In this document: in pieces, positions 46,301-55,096 of the stretch
How positions within the stretch are numbered: the stretch's first letter is position 1
How the letters are laid out: every line of letters begins with the position of its first letter
Assembly (NCBI GenBank): GCA_964468185.1
Contig: CAYXTR010000006.1
Location: 100,985-164,984, forward strand
Source: JANQFV01 sp964468185
GTDB lineage: Bacteria; Planctomycetota; Phycisphaerae; UBA1845; Fen-1342
Direction: 5' to 3'
DNA: 64,000 nt
Translations under genes and position numbers: made by a program
The notes under the pieces: model-generated
Database searches by the model: none
Told to the model about the DNA's origin: nothing
Seen by the model: the letters and a program-made list of their open reading frames with translations, nothing else

Positions 46301-47641
46301 GTGAGCGCAGCGCGCAAACGAATCATGATGATCTCCACTCACGGCTACGTCGGCCCGCAAGTGGAGTTTGGCAAGCCCGACACCGGCGGACAGGTCGTCT
46401 ACGTGCTCGAGCTGAGCAAATCGCTGGCTCGCCTGGGCTACCACGTCGACATCCTTACACGCCAGTTTGAAGATCAGCCCCGTGAAGAGAAGGTCGCCGA
46501 CCGCTGCCGCGTCCTGCGATTCCCCTGCGGCGGCAAGGACTTCATCCCCAAGGAGACCCTCTGGGAGCACATCCCCGAGTGGTGCGAAAACGTCAAGAAG
46601 TTCATCAAGGCCAAGCGGATGAAGTACCACTCCGTCTTCACCCACTACTGGGACGCCGGCCTCGCCGGCACCAACCTCTCCGACCACCTCAACATCCCCC
46701 ACGTCCACGTGCCGCACTCCATCGGCGCCTGGAAACGTGACAACATGGACGGCGACCCGGAAGAGCTCGAACGCGAATACAACTTCAACAAGCGCATCCG
46801 CGAAGAGAAAATCACCTACGACGAATGCGACGCCCTCGTCGCCACCACCCCCCAACAGCGTGAGATCCTCGCCGCCAGCGAGTACGAAATCCCACGCGAG
46901 AAACTCCACGTCATCCCACCCGGCTACGACGACTCTCGCTTCTACCCCGTCTCCGCCGCCACGCGCGAAGCTCTCAAGAAGGACAAGGGCTTCGACGGCC
47001 GGCTCGTGCTCGCCCTCGGTCGCATGGCCGCCAACAAAGGCTACGACCTGCTCATCCGCGCCATGCCCCCCGTCATCAAGCGACTCGACAACGTCAAGCT
47101 TCTCCTCGCCGTCGGCTCCGACGACCCGCCCGAGAGCGAGAAGAAACAGATTGAAGACCTCAAGAAGCTCGCAGCCGAACTCGGCATATCCGACCATGTC
47201 GTCTTCGCCGGCTACATCAGCGACGCGGAACTGCCCGACTACTACCGCATGGCCGACGTGTTCGCCCTCTCCAGTCGCTACGAACCCTTCGGCATGACCG
47301 CCATCGAAGCCATGGCCTGCGGCACGCCGACCGTCGTAACCACCGAGGGCGGCCTGTGGGAACGTGTCACGTGGGGGCTCGAAGCACTCTACGCCAACCC
47401 CTTCGACCCCGAAGTCTACGGCTTCATGTTACATAGCGCACTCAACTACCCACGCGTGCGGGACAATCTCTCGAAGTTCGGCTCCCACCGCGCGCGCGCT
47501 AGCTACACCTGGATGGGTATCGCCCAGCAGATCCTCGGCCTCGCTCAGGCCATCCGCGTGCACGACCGCGGCAAGAGCGCCAAGCTCCCGGAAGCGCCTG
47601 CCGGACTCCCCGAAGAAACCCCCGTTATCCCCGTCGGATAA
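46301..47641 (+). CDS. GT4 glycosyltransferase, sucrose-phosphate-synthase-like (446 aa)
   Basis: This cytoplasmic GT-B enzyme opens RIMMISTHGYVGPQVEFGKP then DTGGQVVYVLELSKSLARLG, the N-terminal donor-acceptor layout of bacterial sucrose-phosphate synthases. VFTHYWDAGLAG and VHVPHSIGAWK are the acceptor-site elements; SSRYEPFGMTAIEAMACGTP is the GT4 E-x7-E nucleotide-sugar motif. It probably joins glucose from a nucleotide sugar to fructose 6-phosphate. The GTG chosen has GAGGAGG 5 bases upstream; an alternative GTG 14 codons earlier is open. A SPP-like phosphatase and an invertase-like gene nearby support the pathway. Confidence 0.82.
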   Translation: MSAARKRIMMISTHGYVGPQVEFGKPDTGGQVVYVLELSKSLARLGYHVDILTRQFEDQPREEKVADRCRVLRFPCGGKDFIPKETLWEHIPEWCENVKKFIKAKRMKYHSVFTHYWDAGLAGTNLSDHLNIPHVHVPHSIGAWKRDNMDGDPEELEREYNFNKRIREEKITYDECDALVATTPQQREILAASEYEIPREKLHVIPPGYDDSRFYPVSAATREALKKDKGFDGRLVLALGRMAANKGYDLLIRAMPPVIKRLDNVKLLLAVGSDDPPESEKKQIEDLKKLAAELGISDHVVFAGYISDAELPDYYRMADVFALSSRYEPFGMTAIEAMACGTPTVVTTEGGLWERVTWGLEALYANPFDPEVYGFMLHSALNYPRVRDNLSKFGSHRARASYTWMGIAQQILGLAQAIRVHDRGKSAKLPEAPAGLPEETPVIPVG

Positions 47642-47687
47642 CGCACCACTGCGTCAGGACTCCGCGCCTGACGTCCTCACATACAAC

Positions 47688-47718
47688 GGGCGAGACCGCG
47701 TGCCAACGCGTCTCGCCC
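47688..47718 (+). terminator. Strong hairpin terminator after the GT4 gene
   Basis: GGGCGAGA-C-CGCGT, loop GCCA, ACGCG-TCTCGCCC: a 13-pair stem with one bulge, followed by TGTTCTTTG. A smaller GCGTCAGG/CCTGACG hairpin precedes it. Confidence 0.7.
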
Positions 47719-47751
47719 TGTTCTTTGATCCACGCTGCGCGCCGCCCCCCC

Positions 47752-48681
47752 TCACGCTCCCTCAGGCCTCACCTGCGACAGAATGTCCCGCGCCAATTCC
47801 GGCGTCGCACTCCGAAACGCCTCTTCCTCACGCGGCGCACTCAGCACAAAGTCACCCGCCACCTCAAAGCCCCCTACGAGGCCCTTGTTCGTCGCCTTCG
47901 CGCGCCGCTGATCCCGCGGAAAGATGAACAGCACCGTCTCATCCAGCGCACCACCAATCAGCACATTCACCGTATGGTTCTCCGGGTCACCACGCACCCA
48001 CTCCTCCGCGAACGCATGCGCCGCCGAAATATCACGACCCGCCCCCAAGGCAAACCGCCGCACCGCCGTCGGATAATGCGCCGCCCCGTCCGCGGCCATC
48101 GTCTCAATCGGCATCGGACATGTCGTGATCTGGTAGTGCATGTGCCACGGGATGCTCGCCCCGGCCCCCGGACCGTTGAACAGCACCCGAAACCGCCCGG
48201 CCGTCTGCTCGTACAAATCCAGCATCGCCGCCAGCGCATGCTCCGAATACGCCTGATCGGTATGCTCCGCCGTCATCACCGTGAAGTGATCCAGCTCGAT
48301 CCACGAGAAATTCGCGCCCGCAAAGTAATTCCGCCCCGCCAGCGTCATCGGCACCAGCTTCTCCAGCGGGTGACACTCCGCAATATTCGCCGCACACAGA
48401 AAACAGTGCCGCTGGTTCGGATCCCGCGGATCACGAAACAGCTTGCTCTCGTCCCGGTCCGGATTCAAAATCCCCCGCCGCTCCAATTCACCCACGTCCC
48501 CGCGAATCTCGCGGTGCGGCATCCAGCGAAACCGAAACTTCACGCCACACGCCGCATCCAGCGTCTCGCGCGTCTCGATCTCCACCGTGTTCGGATCCGA
48601 CAGCAGAAAGCCGTCACGATTCTGCTGGGCCCAGGTCTCAATCAAACGGTCGGCGAGAGACTGCAGGTCTTGCTCAGGCAT
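47752..48681 (-). CDS. DUF4922 / GalT-HIT-like nucleotidyltransferase or phosphorylase (309 aa)
   Basis: The protein carries a possible zinc knuckle (RHCFLCAANIAE near residue 92) and a histidine-triad-like active site, GAGASIPWHMHYQITTCPMP near residue 170. FSWIELDHFTVMTAEHTDQ lies between them. This layout is that of GalT/Ap4A-phosphorylase relatives, including DUF4922 proteins and nucleoside-diphosphate-sugar phosphorylases. A role in the turnover of a nucleotide sugar for the adjacent glycosyltransferases is plausible. Its ATG overlaps the stop codon of the upstream GT4 gene by one base (TGATG), so the two are coupled. The exact reaction is not determined. Confidence 0.7.
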   Translation of the reverse strand: MPEQDLQSLADRLIETWAQQNRDGFLLSDPNTVEIETRETLDAACGVKFRFRWMPHREIRGDVGELERRGILNPDRDESKLFRDPRDPNQRHCFLCAANIAECHPLEKLVPMTLAGRNYFAGANFSWIELDHFTVMTAEHTDQAYSEHALAAMLDLYEQTAGRFRVLFNGPGAGASIPWHMHYQITTCPMPIETMAADGAAHYPTAVRRFALGAGRDISAAHAFAEEWVRGDPENHTVNVLIGGALDETVLFIFPRDQRRAKATNKGLVGGFEVAGDFVLSAPREEEAFRSATPELARDILSQVRPEGA

Positions 48682-50087
48682 CAGGCCACTTCCAATTCAC
48701 CTTCGCTGCGATGGGGCGTGATGCCCAGGTCATCCAGCAGATCCTTCGTACGATTCTCCCACGTGAAGTACGGAATCGTGATCTCGAACGCACGCTGCCC
48801 CATCCGCTCGCGCAGCGCATCCTCCATCAGCAACCGCCGAATCGCCGCCGCAAAACCCGGCACGTAATCAGCCATCACCACAAAACCGCCTTCACCTTCC
48901 ACATACCCTTCCGCCGCCCCCTTCAAATTCGGCTCCAGCTCCGCCGACTGCTCACCCAACAAGTACTCGCACACGTACGGCACCAGGTTCGACGCCACCA
49001 CCGGCTTGCCCGTCGCCGCCGCCTCCTGTGCACTCATGCCGAAGCCTTCCATCACCGACGGCGTGCAGTACACCGTCGTCGCGTTGTACAGCAGCGGCAA
49101 CTGGTCCCAGATCGAGCCCAGCACCAGCACCTGCTCACGAACGCCCAACTCATCAATCAAGTTCTGCAAGCTCTCGTACAGCGCCGGCGACTTCTCATCA
49201 ATCGTCACCGCCAGCAACGCCTCCGGCACATCCTGCCGCACTTCCGCAAACGCCTTGATCAACACATCCTTCCGCTTCGTCTTGTCCGTCCGGCTGATCT
49301 CCGTCACGATCCTCCGCTGCTTGATCTCATCCGCCGACAGCGTCGAATGCTGTGCCAGAAACTCCCAAACCGATTCGAACTTCTCCGGCTGCAGCGGATG
49401 ATACCGCTCCGTATCAATGCACGGCGGCAGGAAATACTTGGCGTTCGTGTTGTAGTCCTCCGCAAAAGACTCGCGAATCGTCGTCGACGTCGCCACACAA
49501 CCATCCAGCTCGCCGACGATCTTCTTCTCATGATCGATCCGCTCATCAATGCGCAGGTTCGCCCACGTCGACGGGTCCATGTTCCGTTTCTTGATCGCCC
49601 CCAGCGAATGCGGTACCCACACGTGCGGCGCAATCTTCTGGCCGTCCGGCCCCCGATTGACCAGCGTGCCCAGCTTGCCCGCATCCCAGTAGTGCGAGAT
49701 GATCACGTCAAAGCTGTCGCTCTCCGCCTCAAGCTTGCGCCGCAGATCCTCCGCCAACGCCGGAATCTGCTCGTCCATGTCCTCCTTGCGGACAAACTCG
49801 TTACGCCCGTCCTCAAGGTACATGATCCGCGCATGGCCCGACGGGTGATAACGCACGCCCGTCTGCATCTCACCCGTCACCGGGTGCGCATAGCCACCAC
49901 GATTCACGATCGTCACCCGATACCCGAGCTTGATCAGCGCTTCCGTGAACTGATTCACGTATACGTTCTGACCGCCCGTATCGGGCAACCCCGGCACCAC
50001 CTGCCACTCATGCATGCCGTGATTGGTGATCTGCAACACGTGGCGACGATCACGATCATGGAAAAACCGATTCTTTTCACCAGTCAT
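48681..50087 (-). CDS. Second GT4 glycosyltransferase, sucrose-synthesis-like (468 aa)
   Basis: The enzyme opens HVLQITNHGMHEWQVVPGLP then DTGGQNVYVNQFTEALIKLG, again the sucrose-phosphate-synthase type N-terminus. ISHYWDAGKLG and VWVPHSLGAIKKRNM are the acceptor elements, and TPSVMEGFGMSAQEAAATGK is the GT4 E-x7-E motif. It is only distantly similar to the GT4 enzyme at 46,301, so the two may use different acceptors or donors. The ATG with GGGAG upstream is preferred to a GTG five codons earlier. It is coupled to the DUF4922 gene, and the HAD phosphatase lies upstream on the same strand. Confidence 0.8.
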   Translation of the reverse strand: MTGEKNRFFHDRDRRHVLQITNHGMHEWQVVPGLPDTGGQNVYVNQFTEALIKLGYRVTIVNRGGYAHPVTGEMQTGVRYHPSGHARIMYLEDGRNEFVRKEDMDEQIPALAEDLRRKLEAESDSFDVIISHYWDAGKLGTLVNRGPDGQKIAPHVWVPHSLGAIKKRNMDPSTWANLRIDERIDHEKKIVGELDGCVATSTTIRESFAEDYNTNAKYFLPPCIDTERYHPLQPEKFESVWEFLAQHSTLSADEIKQRRIVTEISRTDKTKRKDVLIKAFAEVRQDVPEALLAVTIDEKSPALYESLQNLIDELGVREQVLVLGSIWDQLPLLYNATTVYCTPSVMEGFGMSAQEAAATGKPVVASNLVPYVCEYLLGEQSAELEPNLKGAAEGYVEGEGGFVVMADYVPGFAAAIRRLLMEDALRERMGQRAFEITIPYFTWENRTKDLLDDLGITPHRSEGELEVA

Positions 50088-50211
50088 GTTCTGCTCCCGC
50101 ACTGAAACGCGCTTCCGCTCTCGGGCGCATCGGCAAAATCCGCCGTCACATAAAGAACTATATTAGCCAAACGCGGAACTTATCGGCCACGCGCCCCCCC
50201 ACCACACGCAC

Positions 50212-50949
50212 TCACGAAACCCAGCCGTACTTCCTCAGCCCTTCCAGAATCCCCGCCGCATAATCCGACTCAGCGTGATACACGTGTGGCTCACGAAACG
50301 CCTTCAATTCACTCGCGGCATTCCCCACCGCGATCCCCCGAAATCCCAGCTCACTACGCATCATGTCCAGATCGTTGCCCGTGTCCCCACAAGTCACAAC
50401 CTGCCCCGGCTCAACTCCCAGCTTCTCCGCCACATAACGAACCGCCTCCCCCTTACCCGACCGAATCGGCAACAAATCCAGAAACCTGTCCGCCGAATAG
50501 ACGACCTTCGCATCCAGACCCCGCTTGTCGAGCGCGCCGCGAATCTCCCGCAGCCGCGCCTCGGCATTCTCTTCCAGATAATAGCTGCTCTTGTAAGGCG
50601 ACTGCCACTGCCCATCCTGCATGGTGACTTCCGGAATCGCGTGTAGAATTTCTTCAACAGCCGCCTTGTCCCACCCCGGCTGTATCCGCCTGTGCCACTC
50701 TTCATCCAAGTCGTACGACTGACCATTCCAGAAGTGCACGTCCGTCCCCACCATGCAAATACACACATCCGCCCGCCGCGTAGCATTCTTCTCCGCGTAG
50801 AAGTCCTGAATCGACTTCAAGTGCCGCCCCGTCGAAAACCCTACCGTGATCCCCTGACCAACCAGCAAATCCCACAGCTTGAACATGGCGTCATCGTCGC
50901 CAATGAACGTGCCGTCCAGATCCGTCGCCAGGAACCGCTTGTCTGCCAT
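50212..50949 (-). CDS. HAD-IIB phosphatase, sucrose-phosphatase-like (245 aa)
   Basis: The DxDGT motif is DLDGT at residues 10-14 (nucleophile D10, acid D12). SGKGEAVRYVAEKLGVEPGQ followed by GDTGNDLDMM is the HAD-IIB K-GDxxND pattern. The cap region with FWNGQSYDLDEEWHRRIQPG resembles bacterial sucrose-6F-phosphate and related sugar phosphatases. It would remove phosphate from the product of the neighbouring glycosyltransferases. It lies about 125 bases upstream of the second GT4 gene on the same strand, so a three-gene leftward operon is likely. Confidence 0.85.
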   Translation of the reverse strand: MADKRFLATDLDGTFIGDDDAMFKLWDLLVGQGITVGFSTGRHLKSIQDFYAEKNATRRADVCICMVGTDVHFWNGQSYDLDEEWHRRIQPGWDKAAVEEILHAIPEVTMQDGQWQSPYKSSYYLEENAEARLREIRGALDKRGLDAKVVYSADRFLDLLPIRSGKGEAVRYVAEKLGVEPGQVVTCGDTGNDLDMMRSELGFRGIAVGNAASELKAFREPHVYHAESDYAAGILEGLRKYGWVS

Positions 50950-51293
50950 CAGCTGCGTCCTTCATCGCTCACGGTGATACGATACGGGTTCATCCCCTAC
51001 CAGCGGGGCGCCCATCTCACTGCCACGTCCTATATGATCCTATCGGGAATCCGCGCCAGCCGCGTCCAGCGACGCCCACTCAACCCAAACCACGTTACAC
51101 ATTTGTCACGTGTAAACGCTCCAGCCGCACTTCGCAAGTTTGTTATCACGCGTTCTTCGTGGTATTTTGCCACCGCGCCCAGCCGATTCGGACCAAAGCC
51201 TCCAAACGTTAAGATTGCGCTAAATCGCCGCCCCGCACGCAATCCAACGCTCCGGAAACCGCGCGCCATTTTCGACCACAAGGAATCGCCCGT
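50950..51293. other. Divergent regulatory region
   Basis: No gene is seen. It separates the leftward phosphatase gene from the rightward GH100-like gene. TTACAC at 51,095-51,100 and GTGTAA at 51,110-51,115 form an inverted repeat, overlapping CACGTTACAC and TCACGTG, and could be an operator for either direction. The stretch is more AT-rich than its surroundings. Confidence 0.4.
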
Positions 51294-52649
51294 ATGCACC
51301 TCATCGACCAAGCATTCGAAAAGGCCAAGGAAGTCCTCCGCATGAACGTCACCGAGCGCGGCTTCAGCGCCTGCAGCATCGGCCACGACGAGGACCCCAC
51401 CAGCAATTATCGGAGCGTCTGGGCCCGCGATTCCGCCATGACCCTCACCTGGGTCCTGCCCCTCGAAGACCCCGAACTCACCCACTGCGCCCGCCGCTCC
51501 CTCGAAACCATCCTCTCCCATCAGACCCACCACGGCCACATCCCCAACTACGTCGACGTCATCACCGGACACCCCGAGTTCGGCGGCGTCGGAAACATCG
51601 CCGGTATCGACAGCGCCCTCTGGGTCATCATCGCCAGCGCCAACTACATCAAAGTCACCGGCGACACCGAGTTCCACGGCACCTACATGGACGCCCTCGA
51701 CCGCACCATGTTCTGGCTGCGAGCCCACGACTCCAACAACTGCGGCCTCCTCGAAGTCCCCGAAGCCGCCGACTGGACCGACCTCTTCCCCCGCTCCTAC
51801 AACGTCCTCTACGACGAAATCCTCTGGTATCGCGCCAACGTCCTCTACGCCCGACTCCAGTCCGTCTTCGGCCACTCGCCCGAAGAGTCCATCAATCGAG
51901 CCGCCCGCATCCGCCACCTCATCAACGAGTGGTTCTGGCCCACCCCCGAAGCCCTCGCCGAGGGCGCTCACATGTTCGCCCATACCCAGTTCAACCTCGG
52001 CCGCACCCGCTACCTCCTCGCCCAGATCACCCCCTTCGGCTACAGCTGGCGCTGCGACGTCTTCGCCAATATCATCGCCTCCCTCTACGGCGTCATCGAC
52101 GACGAACGCGCCCACCGCGTCCGCGAATTCCTCCGCCAGATCTCCGTCGACCACCCCTACCCCGTCCGCGTCCTCTACCCCTCCATCCGCCCCGGCGAGC
52201 CCGACTGGCGCGACTACTTCCTCGTCAACCTCCAAAACCTCCCCGACCACTACCACAACGGCGGCATCTGGCCCTTCGTCGGCGGCCTGTGGGTCCGCTT
52301 CCTCGACCGCCTCGATGAGCACGCCCACGCCCGCGAGGCCCTCCACCGCCTCGCCGAACTCTGCCGTCAGGGCATCGAGCACGAATGGGAATTCACCGAG
52401 TGGGCCCATGGCATGACCGGCCGTCCCATGGGCAAAGCCTATCAGGCCTGGAGCGCCGCCTCCTACGTCGCCGCCTACCTCCGTTATCAGGGCGTCAAGA
52501 TCATCGAGGTCGACACCTCCGCCCCCGAGGAACAACTGCAAGCCGAAGAGCTCGGCCTTCCCTCCGAAGTCGCCGAAGGCGAGCTCGACCTCGACCAGCA
52601 ACCCGGCCAACCCGCCGAAGGCGAAGACCCCACCACCCCCAGAATCTAA
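51294..52649 (+). CDS. GH100-like invertase / (alpha/alpha)6-barrel glycosidase (451 aa)
   Basis: The protein is an (alpha/alpha)6-barrel glycoside hydrolase. NYRSVWARDSAMTLTWVLP holds the WxRD element of neutral invertases and debranching-type enzymes. VPEAADWTDLFPRSYNVLYD carries the proposed acid Asp region, and GGIWPFVGGLWVRFLDRL with AYQAWSAASYVAAYLRY is the C-terminal barrel part. GH100 enzymes split sucrose; the neighbours make sucrose-type sugars, which favours this over a glycogen-debranching role. The C-terminal 45 residues are Pro/Glu-rich and disordered. The start is ATG with AAGGAAT upstream. Confidence 0.75.
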   Translation: MHLIDQAFEKAKEVLRMNVTERGFSACSIGHDEDPTSNYRSVWARDSAMTLTWVLPLEDPELTHCARRSLETILSHQTHHGHIPNYVDVITGHPEFGGVGNIAGIDSALWVIIASANYIKVTGDTEFHGTYMDALDRTMFWLRAHDSNNCGLLEVPEAADWTDLFPRSYNVLYDEILWYRANVLYARLQSVFGHSPEESINRAARIRHLINEWFWPTPEALAEGAHMFAHTQFNLGRTRYLLAQITPFGYSWRCDVFANIIASLYGVIDDERAHRVREFLRQISVDHPYPVRVLYPSIRPGEPDWRDYFLVNLQNLPDHYHNGGIWPFVGGLWVRFLDRLDEHAHAREALHRLAELCRQGIEHEWEFTEWAHGMTGRPMGKAYQAWSAASYVAAYLRYQGVKIIEVDTSAPEEQLQAEELGLPSEVAEGELDLDQQPGQPAEGEDPTTPRI

Positions 52650-52651
52650 GC

Positions 52652-53125
52652 TCACCCCGCCAAACCCCTGCGGTCTTCTGACGTCGTCACCTCGTCACAC
52701 CCCGCGGCCTCCGACCCTGACGGGACCGCGCCGCAATCCTCCCTTTGGAACACGCCGCACCAAACCCCCGACCCCGCTGCCCCCGCCAGGTCCAGACCCC
52801 AGGTATAGCTCCGCAGCAGGTTGCACGTCGTCGGGTTCGGCAACACGTCCGGCTCCAGTTCCGCCAGCAGCAGCCAGCCGCTCCACAAATACACCGTCTG
52901 GCTGCTCGGCGTCCACGACTGCGTCGCCGCATTATACGTCTCGACCACCTGTGACACACGCCGGCCGAGGTAGTCGTACGCGAACAGCGCCCGCAAGCTC
53001 CCGTCCGGCGCCCCGTCGGCATAATCACCCGGCTCGACGCTGACAAGGCGGTTTTCGGCGTTCCAGGTGTACTCCACCCATGCGGCACTGCTGCCGAGTG
53101 GCGTGCCGACCGACGCGGGGCAGCA
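52652..53125 (-). pseudogene. RHS repeat fragment (orphan remnant)
   Basis: An RHS-type frame without start and with a truncated end: YTWNAENRLVSVEPGDYADG, then LRALFAYDYLGRRVSQVVE and NLLRSYTWGLDLAG. After that the RHS pattern stops and low-complexity residues run to the stop codon. A stretch of 237 bases (52,785-53,021) is about 90 percent identical to 54,851-55,087 in the RHS gene upstream, so it is a duplicate tip left behind by a recombination. Confidence 0.75.
52785..53021 (-). repeat. Direct repeat of RHS sequence, downstream copy
   Basis: 237 bases in the same orientation as 54,851-55,087 and highly similar over the full length, with the same length and no gap. Confidence 0.85.
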
Positions 53126-53219
53126 TCAGAGGTGCTCACGAATCAGCAACTCTGCCTGCGCATCTAACAGTGACGCATGCGTGTCCCTTCCCTCTGCTCC
53201 CAGACACGCGTGTCACACT

Positions 53220-53678
53220 TTACGACGGATCCATCCAGAACAGGTATACAACCGCTGTGTTCTCGTCATCCAGGTCGATGAGCATGCTCAGAGTCGAGCC
53301 ATCTCGCAGGTCAGCCTCGGCAAACCGAAAGTCCCTCACTTCGTGTGTTCGCCACCATGTTTCGTCGAGGTCAGCAGGCATACGCCAACGATCGTCGCGC
53401 AACTCCACCGCGGCAAATGGTGATCCCTCCAACATCGTGTCCAGATCCGCAGTGGGCAAGCCGATCTTCAGCCACACGGCGACATCCACTCCCTCAGACT
53501 CATGCCATCCCAATGGCGCCACTGTCTTCGGGAACTGAATGTGCATTAATTGCGCACAGCGCTTTAACTGGCCAGAATCCGGCGCACTGGCCTTGGATCG
53601 ATCGCAACCTCCCGAACACAGTAGGTAACCACATGCCATAACCACGGACCAAGAAACGTTGTGCCGGCGTTTGGTCAT
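53220..53678 (-). CDS. Lipoprotein (152 aa), candidate immunity protein of the RHS effector
   Basis: The N-terminus is VVMACGYLLCSGGCDRSKAS, with LCSGGC-type lipobox, so it is predicted to be a lipoprotein. The mature part is small, acidic and globular: VDVAVWLKIGLPTADLDTML, then DLDETWWRTHEVRDFRFAEA and ENTAVVYLFWMDPS. It begins one base after the stop codon of the RHS effector gene (TGA-C-ATG), the position typical of immunity genes in polymorphic toxin systems. That role is inferred from position and size only; no family is recognised. Confidence 0.6.
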   Translation of the reverse strand: MTKRRHNVSWSVVMACGYLLCSGGCDRSKASAPDSGQLKRCAQLMHIQFPKTVAPLGWHESEGVDVAVWLKIGLPTADLDTMLEGSPFAAVELRDDRWRMPADLDETWWRTHEVRDFRFAEADLRDGSTLSMLIDLDDENTAVVYLFWMDPS

Positions 53679-53679
53679 G

Positions 53680-55095
53680 TCATCGCCCTCGTGGCTTGGC
53701 CGTTTGCGTCTTCGTTTCCTCCAACGAGTCACACAATCGCCCCTCAGCATCGAATTGCTGTCCACCGCACCAGGTGAACTCCCTGGTACACTGCCCCTTC
53801 ATTAGGAACTCGCGCCCCATTCCCACCTTGTGCAACCGACCCAGTTCGGAGTCCTTAATGTCATAGCCACCCAACTTCGTGCTCTTCTTTGCGTCCCAAT
53901 TATACATGTCCTCGAATACAAACGTGAATGCAATGCTGTATGTGCAATCCTCATTCCTCCGGACGAATCCTCTTCCGTATGCTGAGTACCCGCCTACAGC
54001 GTAGAACCAATTCCAACTACTCTTGGATTGATTGTAACCGCGACTCCATCTTTGTGACGTAATCTCAAATGACGTATCTTGCACGTTTTCCGCGAATGCC
54101 ATTGCACTGTTCAGCTCATCGTAAAAGTGCTTTTTCGCATCAGCAGACTCATCCACCATCCTGCACACGTCGACAGTCAGGGTCCTGCCAGACGCGTCGA
54201 GGAAGTGCTTCATGTGCCGAGCTGCGTCATGGTAGCCGAGGGCAGCAGCGGCGCGAGCCGCCGCATACCACTTCTGCCTGATAATGTCGTCCTTGCGCGT
54301 CGGTATATCAGAATCGAAGCTCCCGGATCCAACATCGTGCTTGAGCGCCGGCGGGGGCACACTCCCAACTGTGTAGTCATCTAGCCCCCATGCATCAACG
54401 TATAGTGACGGGCAGTTATTGACGTACGCGTACAGATTCACCCCGCCAGCTTCCCCAATCGGATCCCGATTCAACCACCGCCCCAGCACCGGATCGTAGT
54501 ACCGATAACCCCAATACCCCAATCCCGTCGCCGCGTCGAACTGCTTCGTACTGAACCTCCAGCGATTTGTCTCGGCGTAGGCGTAGCCGCTCAGGTCATT
54601 CGTCACGTTGCCGTAGGGGTCGTATTCGTAATGGGCGACGAGGCGGTCTTCGTGCAAGTCGTTGCCGGTCGCGCCGCCGTAGCCGGTCTCCCACGCCACG
54701 AGCTGGGCCACGTTGCCGTTGGCGTCGTACGTGTACGCATACGCCAGATCGTCGTTCGGATTCCCCGGCGTGCCATTCGCATCAGAAACCGCCAGCAGCC
54801 CGCCAATCCCGCCGGCCGACTCCAGCGAGTTCACCTGCCCGTTCTGGCCCGCGAGGTCGAGACCCCACGTATAGCTCCGCAGCAGGTTGCACGTCGTCGG
54901 GTTCGGCAACACGTCCGGCTCCAGTTCCGCCAGCAGCAGCCAGCCGGCCCACACATAAACCGTCCGGCTGCTCGGCGTCCACGTCTGCGTGCCAGCATTA
55001 TAAATCTCGACGACCTTCGACACACGCCGACCGAGGTAGTCGTACGCGAACAGCGCCCGCAAGCTCCCGTCCGGCGGCCCATCGGCAGAATCCAC
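53680..55095 (-). CDS. RHS-core protein fragment with C-terminal effector-like domain (about 471 aa)
   Basis: Residues 1 to about 235 are RHS repeats ending in the core signature YWGYRYYDPVLGRWLNRDPI, then GGVNLYAYVNNCPSLYVDAW. The remaining 235 residues form a separate domain (RAAAALGYHDAARHMKHFLD; NWFYAVGGYSAYGRGFV; MYNWDAKKS; SELGRLHKVGMGREF). I remember similar tips on other planctomycete RHS proteins, but not their activity. The N-terminal encapsulating part is missing: the RHS homology begins directly after the moxR stop codon. A GTG two bases after that stop is a possible start by coupling; otherwise this is a dead remnant. Confidence 0.7.
   Translation of the reverse strand: MDSADGPPDGSLRALFAYDYLGRRVSKVVEIYNAGTQTWTPSSRTVYVWAGWLLLAELEPDVLPNPTTCNLLRSYTWGLDLAGQNGQVNSLESAGGIGGLLAVSDANGTPGNPNDDLAYAYTYDANGNVAQLVAWETGYGGATGNDLHEDRLVAHYEYDPYGNVTNDLSGYAYAETNRWRFSTKQFDAATGLGYWGYRYYDPVLGRWLNRDPIGEAGGVNLYAYVNNCPSLYVDAWGLDDYTVGSVPPPALKHDVGSGSFDSDIPTRKDDIIRQKWYAAARAAAALGYHDAARHMKHFLDASGRTLTVDVCRMVDESADAKKHFYDELNSAMAFAENVQDTSFEITSQRWSRGYNQSKSSWNWFYAVGGYSAYGRGFVRRNEDCTYSIAFTFVFEDMYNWDAKKSTKLGGYDIKDSELGRLHKVGMGREFLMKGQCTREFTWCGGQQFDAEGRLCDSLEETKTQTAKPRGR
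54851..55087 (-). repeat. Direct repeat of RHS sequence, upstream copy
   Basis: This is the partner of 52,785-53,021. The repeat ends within 10 bases of the moxR stop codon. Confidence 0.85.
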
Positions 55096-55096
55096 C

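Noticed and set aside
47752..48681. Annotation of the DUF4922 protein as galactose-1-phosphate uridylyltransferase
   Set aside because: The HxH active site and Cys pair indicate the superfamily, but the typical HPHxQ motif of GalT is not present, so only a superfamily-level call is justified.
51030..52655. 541-codon minus-strand frame opposite the GH100-like gene
   Set aside because: Low-complexity Gly/Val/Glu composition; the + strand has an ordinary barrel enzyme sequence.
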